Source of the DNA: Lutraria lutraria
Taxonomy: Eukaryota; Mollusca; Bivalvia; Venerida; Mactridae
Length of the DNA: 64,000 nucleotides
Assembly (NCBI GenBank): GCA_964023205.1
Contig: OZ026835.1
Coordinates: 23,821,817-23,885,816 of the forward strand
Direction: 5' to 3'
Below the pieces are notes generated by a model. The model was not told where the DNA came from and made no database searches. It saw only the letters and a program-made list of their open reading frames with translations. The stretch's first letter is position 1, and each line of letters opens with the position of its first letter. A program made the position numbers and the translations under genes. Below, one piece after another: positions 40,331 through 52,050 of the stretch.

Positions 40331-40703
40331 TAGCCCATCCTACCATCATTTTTCCAAAATGTTTTCAGAAAGTTTCAGTCATAATACATGTAATTAGTAT
40401 AATAACTATGCTGCCAAATTGTGAAACCCCTAACTTTTACTTAGATTAAATGTCATAAAGGAACAAGGCCTCGTTGACCAATTACCTTCCTCGGTGTATA
40501 AAATTGAAAGTTGTTCTTCACATTTCATCAGTAAAGACATTATTTATCACTGTAAGACGGTCTTTACCTTATCAATTAATTCTATTTTATAATAATCTTA
40601 CTGAACCTTTTGGATATTAAAGAAATGTGTTGTTTTATGATAGACGAATAACGCGGCACTGCATAAGAATTAAACTTGGGCGTTTTGCGCATGCCCGACC
40701 GGA

Positions 40704-40734
40704 ACGTCATGACGTCACTGACGTCGTCACTAAG
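40704..40734 (+). promoter_or_regulatory. CRE-like promoter core, first-exon copy 4
   Basis: It contains a perfect palindromic TGACGTCA (ACGTCATGACGTCACTGACG, then TCGTCACTAAG), 69 bp upstream of the ATG. It is the best-preserved version of the core in the cluster. Confidence 0.55.
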
Positions 40735-40802
40735 ATACAGTTGTTGTTAGATCATGTGCTGAGTCGAATGCAAGCATAAATCATGCGTACATAACGCATC
40801 CT

Positions 40803-43800
40803 ATGGGGAACAAACTAAGTCGTCCGGTGCTAAAAGAAAGCCCTCTGGCGTTCGCTCGCCGCAAGTTAGGTTTGATGACAAGAAAAGATAAAATAGACAG
40901 ACTTGTGAGTCTGACGCTGTTAAATGATGAAGAAAAACTTCGAAGATTTGCAGGTTGGTTAATAAGAAAACGCTAAATATTTTATCTGTTCCTTTATATA
41001 TGTTGTATATATGTTCACATAGGCCTCCGGCCTAATGAATTTGAAATAACCTTTAAGAAAAGTTAAATAATTCTGTCTAAAACAAAGGATAATGTAATAT
41101 CGAGATTTTGTTCGGAAACTTCATTATAACGAGTGATCACCGCTTGATTTTTCTATGTCTGTTGTGTCTTAACAGTCATATTGGCAATAAGAGTCATGTA
41201 TTATAACGCATGCGTATTTTCAGCGGAATATCTTTTCTATTTAAGTAGATAAGATAAATATATATACCGTGTACATGCATACATGTTTCACTTCTTTTGA
41301 CTTATCTAAATAACTTTATGTTTCCGTTTAGGCGTACAAGTTAAACATTGTTTATTTCTGATTACACGCTAGTTGTAAAAAGAAGCTAGATAGGATATTT
41401 GTTTAGTTCTTGAAAGCGTGTTAAACGTCAGGTAGAATAGGGTTGCGCGGGAAATATAAGAACAGAACAGAACAGAATATTTATTTCGTCTTATACATAG
41501 TACATCGACAAATATACATATTGATATATATACAAACATATTTACAAACAAACAACCAACACGTGACAAACAAGGTGTGCAAATTTCAAATACAAATACA
41601 TATTAACAATTGGAGGGTGAACATAATTATCTTTCTTCAGTTATAATTGCATTTCTAATACACAAAGCTTCTTTAACAAATTTGGACAAGTTAATAATTT
41701 CATTTTTATTGCAATAATTTAACAATTGTGTATATTTGTAAACTGAAGGGTTATTGTAGTAATACTTTTTAATATAATTTCTTCTTATAACTTCATAACA
41801 CGGGCAAATACAAATAAAATTAAATTCATCTTCTGTATCTGATGTATTACAATATAGACAATATCTTAGCTCTCTTGGTACATTATTTCTGGCATATCTA
41901 CCAGTTTGTACTCTAAGTGGAAGGTAACTTAATCTGAGTCTACAGAAATAAAATCTTAAGCTTCTAGGTAAAATGTCTAAGTATTGTTCATAATCTAAAT
42001 TTGTTTTAACATGTCTATAAATATACAATACCGTACTATTATTGAGATTGGAATAAACATCCTGCCTAAATACATCAATAATACGGACTTTAAATTCACT
42101 TAGGAACACATTGCTGTCAATATAATCTACATTTATTTTATCAAATACATACATAAAGCCATAGTCACATAACAACTTTTTGATTTTAGATATCCAGTTA
42201 GATTTGCCATTGATGCAATCCTTCAAAGTTTCATTATACACCATTTTTAAAATTATATTATCTGTTTTAACAATACTAAGCCAATACTTAATTACTCTTA
42301 AATAACGATTAATATACAATGGATATCTCCCTAATTCAGCATATATAATTGCATTACATGTATTAATATTTGCTTTTAACATTTTTTTGCAAAATTTAAG
42401 GTGAACCCTTTCTATTTCTTTAGATTTCGAAATACCCCACCCTTCACAAGCATAGTTTAATATTGAAACTACAAAGGAATCAAATAATTGACATAATATT
42501 TTAGGTTTCAGATCAAATTCATTACATTTACATAATAGTACATTCATGGCTTTTAAGCCTTTACCTATTAAATGTTCTTGGTTTAGAGCAAAATTTCCAG
42601 TGTAATTAAAAACAGTACCAAGATAATTAAAATCATTGACAACTTCAATAACATGGCCATTATAGGTCCAACTTTCATTTTGCAATAATCTCCCCCTCTT
42701 TCTGAAAACGACTATTTTAGTTTTATCAGTATTTACCTTAAGTCCCCATGTGTTACAGTAAACAAACAAATTATCTAAATGTTTTTGGACTTCAGATGTT
42801 GTTTTACCTATTAAAGCCATGTCATCAGCAAACAGTAATTATAATAAAATAACTATATCATCTATATGTAAGCCACTATTAACATCATTTTGCAAAAATA
42901 TTCTAAATCTTCGACAAATAAAGAAAACATTAAAGGGGACATAACCTCCCCTTGTCGAAGGCCTACAGCAAACTCAAAATAATCGGAAAAACTCGAACGT
43001 AGTTTAACGCATGATTTAACTTTACTATACATGTCCCGCACGATTCTAAGTAACTTCCCCTGTATTCCACAATTATACATTTATAAGGATGGGTCGGTTA
43101 ACCAGAAACAAATAATTTTCTTACGCCTTATCAAAATATCTCAGAATAAAAAATATATGCTTAGAAATAAACAGTAAACGTGTGGAACATATGCATCGGG
43201 CAAAGAATTGTAAGATCTTTAAATCGATTTTCAAGTATCATTTATTTTCTTAACGTTATCTTCACAATACCATTTACTATTTATTCATAGCTAATTGACA
43301 TACTATATAATATACATGTTTATTTCAGTAAATCCATTAAGCCTTGCGGCCCATGAGGACATTTACACGTATGAACACAACAAAAAACAATTGTACATGC
43401 ACATATATACATATATACATAATATACAAACTATATCTGTGCTGCGGAGAAGGCAATTATTATAAATATACATACATACATTGTTAAAAATTGATTGTAA
43501 AGATATAAATCCATAATTTTTGTGATAATTGAAAATTAAACAATTTATAGACACATAATATATGATTCAAAAGATAAGTATTATAAATAATAACCGGATA
43601 TAACATTCTACCGAAACGAAATATAGAATATCTCAGGTTTTATGATTAATTTATAAAGTAAAGAAAAAAAAGAAAAAAAAATGGATGAAAAAAAAGAAAA
43701 GAAACAGTTTAACTACACATGCGTAACAATAGACTCATTATATAACGAATGTCAGTCAAATACTGAGACTAATTAAACTATATACACAAATAACTTACAG

Positions 43801-46800
43801 TACATTATAAACAAGACAGACACTTGACTCCAAAATGATAAGTGACATACTACATGTATTATTAGTGTAACTATATAATTACAATTGCGAATATGTATAA
43901 TTATAAATATCTATACATTTAATCTATAATATATTATTAAAGTGAATGAATTAAAATTACATCAGTCGAATATAACAAGTGATTACATCTGATTTGTTGA
44001 ACTAAGTAAATTACAGTTTATACAATTATCAATAAAGGAAGTATTATGTATACATTTATAAAACTGAACTCAAAACTGAGTAATGTTATAATAACATTCA
44101 TTCTGACCTTAAGGAGACTTAATTATTTTTAAAACAAAAACATTTATGTAGGTAGCACGCAAGCTTCCTCAAAACAGTTTCATTTTGACTTGATAAAAGT
44201 TCTATAAATTTTCCCATGCAAGGCCTCTTCCAGTAATATATATTTATGTATTGCTTTCTTAAATCATTAAAAAGTTTGCATTCAATAACAAAATGGTATT
44301 CATCATCTAATTTATTACATACTGAGCATTTACGATCATTATATGGAATACTCTCTGGTCTATGCCATCTACCAGTTTCAACCGTAAGTCTGTGAGATGA
44401 CATACGTAATCTACTAAGAGAAGTTCTGTAGTCCTGATTTTTAATGATATTTAGATATTCTTTAAAATTGCAATTGTAAGCAAGTTCACGGTATAACAAA
44501 GCTCTGGTAGAGTTCCTTAAGTTTGAAATTAAAATCTGAGTATAACTATCGTGTAGTCTTTGTTTAACCAAACTAGCAAAAATCTTTTTGTTACCAACTC
44601 CTTGAAAAAACCATACTTCATAGAAACCTAGAGACGATAATAAATTCCGTATTAACCCTGCCCAGTTAGATTTATTCGGATATTTTTCTAAGTCATTAAC
44701 TAACATATTGTATATTATTTTTATATATTTACTTTCAGTGGAATCAATTATCTTAAACCAATACAGTATTATCTTATAATATCGGCCAACAATCAATGAA
44801 CGTCTCCCTAATTCCCCATATACAAAATCATTTTGAGTAGAACGTTTTACGCCTAATACTTTCTTACAATATTGTGTATGTACGCGCTCGATATTTGTTG
44901 CCGAATGAAAACCCCATACTTCACACCCATAATTTAAAATTGGTAAAACTAGCTTGTCAAAAAGTTCTAATCTGTGCTTAATGCTAACATTTCTGTAATT
45001 GTAAAGGTATTGAGCAATCTTAAAAATGGCTTTTCTTGCCTGTCCTGCAAGAGTTATTTGCGCTTGGTTAAAAGACCCACCCACAGTAAATACAATACCT
45101 AAATAAGTATATTTATTAACTATTTCTATGATTTTATCCTCATATGTAAATTGCAAATTATGCGGCACAATACCACCATTTCTAAAAATAATAACCTTTG
45201 TTTTATCAGTATTCACTTTCATTTTCCATTTAGTACAATAATCTGATAAAATATTAAAACCATATTGAAGAGCTTCTGGACTTTCAGCGAAAAGAACTAT
45301 ATCATCAGCATATAGTAACAAGAATATCTTAAACATATCAATGCATATTCCTTTAAAACCATCCAACATTAATTTTTCTTCAAGATCATTCAAAAATAGA
45401 GAGAATAAAAGAGGGGACAAACATTCCCCTTGGCGGACACCAAGTAAACATGTAAAATCACTACTTAGAGTATTATTAATTTTCACTCTTGATTTAATTG
45501 AGTTGTACATACTTTGAACTATTGATAACATCTTACCACGTATACCTAATTTAATTAATTTATACCATAAATTTGGCCTAACAATATAATCAAAGGCCTT
45601 ACTAAAATCAACAAATCCGCAATATAACTTTGGTCATTTACAAACCAAGAAGAGAAACATGTCCTGGGTAAACACAGAACATGTTATAATATAAACAGGA
45701 CTTAAACACTATTTTGTCAATACCAAAAAGTAAATGATACATAGGAATAAATTTATATTACATTGTTTATTAATTGAAGGTCTGTTTTCAGTGTAAAAAT
45801 ACGAAAATAGCTTATCAAATCTTACGCAGTGATGTCCCTATATACTTTAATACCTCAAATCTACATCTTAGTAAAAATATGCATCAATCAGACTCGATCT
45901 GAACATTTATAGGGGTCTTAGACTTTTTGGCGTACTTGAAGCAGAAAAACACGTCCTGTAAATCCACGATAACCACGTAAATCCCGTGTCATAGAATAGA
46001 CATGCAGTAACTTACGAAATTGTGGACATGTGATAATCTGTTTGGGTAATACTATAAAAAAGCATAATATTCAGAAAACAAAAACAGTCAATATATTGAA
46101 ATACATAATAAATATAATGAGTGACGGTTAATGCAATAACCCATTTATAACAATCACATCTATATTCATATAGTACAACCTATCCAAATCGACCTTCTCT
46201 TGAGTACAACATCCCTTCGGCAACAGCATAATTTTTCCCATCGCACGATTTAACTATTAATTCAACCTCTCTAGAGCAACAAATTCTCAACAAAAACAAT
46301 TGTGCTACTCTCAAAGGTTGCTGCTTTGGAAATGTTACATTTTATACTGTACAAATCATGTATTTTGTCCTTTTCTCTGCTATATTGCCCTATTGGTATT
46401 TGAACATTATTTATGTCAGATGAAAGAGAAGAGAATATTCATCGTGTTTCTGTTGTTTTGATCAATCACTGAATGGCAGAAACTACAAAATAATATTTTC
46501 TTATACTAGTATGTGTTCACTCAATAAATACATGTATTTTCAGCAAAAGCAAATCTAACAGCAGGTGAGCTTCAGATTTACTATGACAAGATTGGAGCTC
46601 TGGTAGGTGAGTACTGTACAGACATACCAGAGATTGAGTATAGAGATGATTCAATCACACCTGATAATGAAGTCATCTCTTTATCCCCTACCTTCACATC
46701 CAGCAGTACATCCGATAGCTCTCCATCAGTTATAGACCAAGTCTATGAAGACCCAGAAACACAGAAAGAATTTGAAGAATTCTGTAGGACACACTATGGA

Positions 46801-49060
46801 AAGGTAAATGTTTCACAAATCTTAGAATGTTTGTAGCACTTCAATATCAAACAAATAGGTATTCACAAACAAAATCAATTTCCCCACAAGTACATGTATG
46901 TACTCAAGCTATTTTCTCCTGTTTGGAGAAAAAGAATATCTTAAAGTTTATTATTTGACGTTTGCTAAATGTATGGTAATTTATTTATTCCAGAAAAAAG
47001 ATAGTCAGGACAATAAATACCCTGAAGAGACAGAGACTGAGGTATGTAAGGGTTTTCTATTATATATGTAAATAGTTTCACATTTCATATATATTAGTAT
47101 GTGGCTTAATTGCATTACCTTTGTCAGATTTACTTTTAATTTGTTTTCTGAGACCATTATAGTTCATACGTTTTCAAATTTGTTTTAGGTTAAACTTTCC
47201 TTTTCAATGGAAATCCAATTTATTGTACATTTCCAGATGAGATCAATGTTTGATGCTCTGTGTTCATGCATAAATATACTTCCAAAATTGTTAGATGTTA
47301 GTGCTTTGTCATGTTATGAATGATAATGTATCCAGCTTTTTATACATATAATATACGAATAAGGAAAAAATGTATTCTGTATGTATACAGTCAAACCTGT
47401 GAACAAAGGACACCCTTGTGAAAGACAAATTTTGCCTTTATTGACGTGTGGTCTTTATTCAGAGGTTATTTCGTATCGTCATCTGTTACTGTAAATGGCG
47501 ACGAACATGTATTCATGTTCATACCATTAAACTTTCTTGAACTTGAGTTTGAACTGCTATTAATCGATGTTTCTTTACAGAATGGCCTTTATTCAAATGG
47601 TGGCCTTTATTTGGAGGTGGCCGCTAATACATGTTGACTGTTTATGCATTCATGATCACATTATATAAACCGGCCCAGGCCCGCCTCTAAGGTCAAGTGG
47701 TTTAAAGGTCGCCGACTTCAAATCACTGTAACCTCTCACTGATATCGAGCCCAGCTACCGACCATGACTCTTTATGTTAGAATGTAGGCAGTTGCTTACG
47801 GAGTGTGGGAGTCTAGTACTGGTTCTTCCCAGGGACGATGCTTAGGTGAACTGTCCGCCTCATATGACTCTCACTGGTTGTTGAAAAGGGGCGTAAAACC
47901 CGATATAAACCAAAATAATCAAACGGCCCATTATATAAAATAGTGTGTCTACAGTGCGTAGCATGTCAGTTTCGGGCTTATATCTATCACAGAATTAAGT
48001 TGATGATACATAAATGTAATGAAAATGCAATAAAAGTATTGAATTGTTGGAATGATACAATTACTAAATATCTGTTCTAGAAAACCGAAGCTCAGAAAAA
48101 TGATGATACACAAACTGGTGTTAACATCAAAGACAAAACCATTGTAAGAACTGTAAGTCGTAAAATCCGTATTACTTAATGTTACTTTAACATGAACACT
48201 TTTAAAACATGGCATGGTGAGTCAGAATACTTATAAATATTTGACAACTTTGTTAGTAAATGTAGCAATCATTGTGTTTCATTTTCAAACCTTCTGTCAA
48301 TTGTTACTTTATTCGAACAGTGTCATTATATTCACCATTCAGAAAGTCTCGAAGTTAATTGATGTGTAAAAATTGCAACAAGTCTTTCTTAACCTTTTTG
48401 TGTGAAGTTACAAACATAGTTTATATTTTCATATAACTTAATATTTTTAATAATAATAATGTATCATTAGTTTCTTGTTTTTCACAATTTCCAGGGTAAC
48501 GATGGAGCACTTGCTCTCGACCGGATTGTTTCTAAGCCAATGAGTGGTGGAGACGTGAAGTCATCATCAATACCACGTGTTCACCAAGACACCCCTGTAA
48601 AGCTTGCTATTGCCCATAGTCCAGTTCAGTGTACTAACAGAGTGAGTCCTACAAAACGTCCTTCACGAATGCTTGGTAAAATCAACAAAGGTCTGCTCAC
48701 CAGGAAAGATGGCAGGGATAAAGCCAAACCACCACCTGGTAGACATATTGCACCACCTGAAAAGTGCCTTCAAGAATATGCGACCAAAGACCATCAAGCA
48801 CCAGAGAAGGTTAGCAAAACACCCAAACTGAAGAGTGATACTGAGTTAAACAGTGAGGACCACAAACCAGGCTTTGTTCGCAGATGCATTGATAACCTGA
48901 AACGTAGAACAGAATCTGTTATGTCTAGGAAACAGGTGATCGAAGTCAAGTCTGCAACTCCAGAAAACACTGTCAAGAATCACAAAACAAATGTGACCAA
49001 AAAGAAAACATCTCAGGTACACTTAGATATTGCATTACCTGTAGGTGCAAATATTTTAAA

Positions 49061-49100
<40 letters not shown>

Positions 49101-49825
49101 GATATACAAATATTTGATAAATTATGTAGATTTTATCAGTATTTAACTTCAACTAGAGACTTTTTTGGGAAATTGATTAAATCATATATAATCAGACTGC
49201 TGATAGTTTACATTATTATGATTATCAAATAACACATAATTACATTATAAAATTATATTTCTATTTTGCTGTTTTCAGACTAACTTGAGACCTGACAAAG
49301 GGATTGTGTGGCCAACAGATTTGGAAGGTCTAAGCTCCCTGAACAAGGCATACTACGTAGAACAATTTCTTCGCACTGAATTGTTCAAACAAAGATGCAA
49401 AAGGAAACAAAAGGGTGGAAAGACCTGGATGAATGGCTTAACCATGTTTCAAATTTGGGTTATTGAGTAAGTGTACATAACTAAATATCAGTTACCATAG
49501 TTTTGTCATGTTTGATGTCCACCATATTACCAATTTATTTTGCTTTATCCTATCCCTCAAAAATATGTATTGGAATGTCATGTTTTGTCTATGTTACAAG
49601 GCCCATATGTGGCTCATTTCACTTTCTTTGGATTATCATAGGATGTTAATTACATGTTGACTTTTTACAAATATCTCAGAATCATTTTACTATGTTATTT
49701 TTTACAGAAATGAAGGCACAGGTGCAATTGATGCTGTCCTTGATACAGTTCCAAAGAACAAGACCAATGCAAAAGCCAAAATTAAGTGCTGGAGAGGTGA
49801 TACCCCACCCCCTCATGAGTGCTAG
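40803..49825 (+). CDS. Seven-exon gene, predicted N-myristoylated protein of unknown function (452 residues)
   Basis: Exons: 40803-40953 (or the alternative 36626-36776), 46544-46803, 46994-47041, 48081-48152, 48495-49016, 49279-49466, 49708-49825 (TAG). All junctions are GT-AG and phases agree (1,0,0,0,0,2); total 1359 nt. The N-terminus MGNKLSRP fits a myristoylation signal. Residues about 50-137 are acidic and contain a Ser-rich stretch (SPTFTSSSTSDSSPSV). The long exon 5 is basic, Lys/Pro-rich and probably disordered. The last 100 residues look folded (IVWPTDLEGLSSLNKAYYVE, then FKQRCKRKQKGGKTW) and end KCWRGDTPPPHEC. Exon 4 has two in-frame donors (48143 and 48152). I do not recognise the family. 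Which first exon is used cannot be told from sequence. Confidence 0.72.
41459..43082 (-). mobile_element. 5'-truncated LINE (L2/CR1-like), broken reverse transcriptase
   Basis: On the minus strand, 43080-42862 encodes RT motif LRQGEVMSPLMFSLFVEDLE, then a frameshift. The catalytic box FADD follows at 42832-42821, preceded two codons earlier by a TAA stop (42841-42839). A 397-codon frame continues to 41627 with NTDKTKIVVFRKRG, NYLGTVFNYTGNF and the C-terminal domain. The 3' end has short TTCTG repeats (41461-41476), like the simple-repeat tails of CR1/L2 elements. It lies antisense in intron 1 of the surrounding gene. Inactive. Confidence 0.85.
43083..43309. other. Short spacer between the two LINE copies
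   Basis: AT-rich intronic DNA, nothing recognised. Confidence 0.4.
43310..45633 (-). mobile_element. 5'-truncated LINE (L2/CR1-like) with open RT C-terminal half
   Basis: A minus-strand frame is open from about 45633 to 44119. RT motifs in order: CGFVDFSKAFDYIVR, GVRQGECLSPLLFSLFLNDL, the intact catalytic LLYADDIVLF, VNTDKTKVIIFRNGG, YTYLGIVFTVGG, then the thumb and C-terminal regions with Cys-rich CSVCNKLDDEYHFVIECKLF. The 5' half (endonuclease and early RT) is missing, as is usual after incomplete reverse transcription. About 800 bp of AT-rich 3' UTR follow, to near 43310 ('ggatttactgaaataaac'). It is distinct from the copy at 41.5-43.1 kb (clear residue differences), so the two are separate insertions. 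Confidence 0.87.
46171..46341. mobile_element. MITE-like foldback element (AGTGCAACCTC family), degraded
   Basis: The left end AGTACAACCTATCC and internal 'caacctctctagagcaac' match the family; the right end (GGAAATGTTACA) is decayed. Lies 0.2 kb before exon 2 of the seven-exon gene. Confidence 0.55.
47388..47640. mobile_element. MITE of the CAGTCAAACCTGTG family in intron 3
   Basis: Begins after TA with CAGTCAAACCTGTGAACAAA and ends 'ggccgctaatacatgttgactg'. Internal words 'tggcctttattcaaa' and 'ggaggtggcc' are typical of the family in this window. The right terminus is imperfect. Confidence 0.65.
47674..47924 (+). mobile_element. tRNA-headed SINE (family 2), plus strand, in intron 3
   Basis: The head has 'ggtcaagtggtttaaaggtc' and a B-box region decayed to 'tatcgagcccagc'. 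The body matches the 34.5 kb copy ('ggttcttcccagggacgatg', 'gaaaaggggcgtaaaa'). CGGCCCA directly flanks both ends and may be the target-site duplication. Confidence 0.75.
49064..49099 (+). repeat. (GCT)12 microsatellite 47 bp after an exon 5 splice donor
   Basis: Twelve uninterrupted GCT/CTG triplets in intron 5 of the seven-exon gene. If the intron were retained, the frame would stay open and read through 13 leucines. Confidence 0.9.
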
Positions 49826-50519
49826 CCATCAACTCCAAACATTTCCATCATCATACATAATCATAAAAATCGAATATTTAGTCTGACAAATCTCTTAAAG
49901 CTTTTAATTTTTTTACTTAAATTTTGATATTGGTGATATTTTCAGATATAAAACATTGCTGTTTTTTAACTTTACTTCTTTGATTTGGTACTTGGATAAG
50001 GTGAATTGTTCTTTTTACAAATCTACTTTACTTGATTACTTTAAGATTAACTAAATGGCTAGCAAGTGGTAGGACCTGTTGAATTGTTTCAATACTTTTT
50101 TGAACATTTATAAATTTGAGCTCAATCATTCGTTTTGGTATATCTATAATTCTCAGAAAAATAAGGAAAACTTGCACATATTTTTGATGAAGTGGTCTTT
50201 CTCACAATGTTGGTATTTATTTTTACTCATTGTTTTTTTGGGGTTGTTCAGTGATACTTAGATTTTCAAAGTTATCTGTTGTGTTTCTAATACCTTTTTG
50301 GTTCTTATATATTTTTGAAAACAGACACATCTCTCTTTCTTAACATTTTCTAATTCTCATGGTACTGGTTTATTTTTCATGCATTTTTTTTCAAACAAGT
50401 ATCATATTAATATTTGCATATAGGATTAAGATTATTGAGTTCTGAAAATATTTTCCCAGTATTTTGTAAGATTACAGCTTTGTAGTATTATGCATTATGA
50501 TACAGAATAGTACAATATA
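49826..50519 (+). other. Probable 3' UTR and flank
   Basis: T-rich sequence with no repeat structure or clear AATAAA signal; the transcript end is not defined. Confidence 0.35.
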
Positions 50520-51200
50520 CCTTGATACTGTCCACATCCTTCTGGGATGCAATGTTGTAATTGATAGGCAACATCCACTCTACCTGGGAGTACAATATTG
50601 TAAATGGTTATAGGCAACATCCACTTCTACCTGGGAGTACAATGTTGTAAATGATCATTGGCAACATCCACTTACACCTGAGAGTACCATGTTGTAAATG
50701 GTTATAGGCAACATCCACTTCTACCTGGGAGTACAATGTTGTAAATGGTTATAGGCAACATCTACTTCCACCTGGGAGTACAATGGTGTAAATGGTTATA
50801 GGCAACATCCACTTCCACCTGGGAGTACAATGGTGTAAATGATAGGCAACATTCACTTCCTCCTGGGTGTACAATGTTGTGAATGATAGGCAACATTCAC
50901 TTCCACCTGGGAGTATAATGGTGTAAATGATAGGCAACATTCACTTCCACCTGGGAGTACAATGGTGTAAATGATAGGCAACATTCACTTCCACCTGGGA
51001 GTACAATGATGTAAATGATAGGCAACATTCACTTCCACCTGGGAGTACAATGGTGTAAATGATAGGCAACATTCACTTCCACCTGGGAGTACAATGGTGT
51101 AAATGATAGGCAACATTCACTTCCACCTGGGAGTACAATGATGTAAATGATAGGCAACATTCACATCCTCCTGGGTGAACAATGTTGTGAATGATTGGTA
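50520..51200. repeat. Minisatellite, 44-59 bp units, about 14 copies
   Basis: Repeating 'gataggcaacattcacttcc' plus 'acctgggagtacaatg(g/t)tgtaaat'. Left units are longer ('ggttataggcaacatccac'), right units are shorter and more uniform, as expected from expansion toward the right. No unique spacers, hence not a CRISPR array. Confidence 0.92.
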
Positions 51201-52050
51201 ACATCTAAAATCAATTACAATAGCAATAATTCAAAATATTTGATATCTTTTACCCTTAAGATAAACTTTTTTTAAGACATTATCTTAATTAACTATGCTC
51301 AAAGTCTCTTTTGTATTTAAGTCAGGATTTCAGCTGTCATGATGATTGAACCAAGAGATAATATTTAACGTCCAGCTTCCTAGATGTCAAATTATCTATC
51401 TTTATAAGTTTAGAGGAGAAAATCATTTAGATCTATCTTAGGTGATGGTGGAGTTTTTAATTAGATAAGGTTGTGTTGGGTCAAATTAATGATGTCACCA
51501 ATTTTCTAAGTCCATCAAATACAGCTGGTATTAAATTGAGTGATATAATTATTATGTCAATATGTATCATAGTTATGGATTAATTTGAAGGACACAACTC
51601 ATAAAGAAAATCAGAAAAACTGTGTGATAGATACATTGTAGTTGCACTGATAAATTTCACCTGAAATTTTGAAATGTCAAAAAGATGTACCATTGTCTAC
51701 TTTTAAGTATTGAACTAAAGGTTCTGAAGTAAGCAGTTTTACAAAAACTGTGAAGTCATGAGATATACCATTCCCTGTGAGATAGAACAAGAGTCTAGGT
51801 TGGACCTACCAATCCTTTCCTAGAAGTTCTTTCTCCTCAATCTCTTACTTATTAGTAAACAGGGAGATATATACATGTCAGTTTAAAACTTCTAATATCT
51901 ATGTTCTTATAACGGTTCCATATAGGAAGAACAAGAGTCTAGGTTGGACCTACCAATCCTTTCCTAGAAGTTCTTTCTTTGGAACTTCAATAGTATCAAT
52001 ATTTAACAAATTTATGTCAAAATAAGTGTTCATTTATTTTCAATGTTACT
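51201..52050. repeat. Gene-less interval with a 49 bp direct duplication
   Basis: 'aacaagagtctaggttggac' and the next 29 bp ('ctaccaatcctttcctagaa...') occur at about 51787-51836 and again at 51928-51976. Otherwise nothing recognised. Confidence 0.7.

Noticed and set aside
49017..49232. Extension of exon 5 into a poly-leucine hydrophobic tail
   Set aside because: A good GT donor at 49017 and a phase-matched exon at 49279 explain the locus better; the tail comes from a CTG microsatellite.
49800..49825. RGD integrin-type motif near the C-terminus of the seven-exon protein
   Set aside because: A three-residue motif in a predicted intracellular myristoylated protein is most likely chance.
50520..51200. 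CRISPR-like array of regular repeats
   Set aside because: Units are directly adjacent with no unique spacers, and the setting is eukaryotic. It is a minisatellite.
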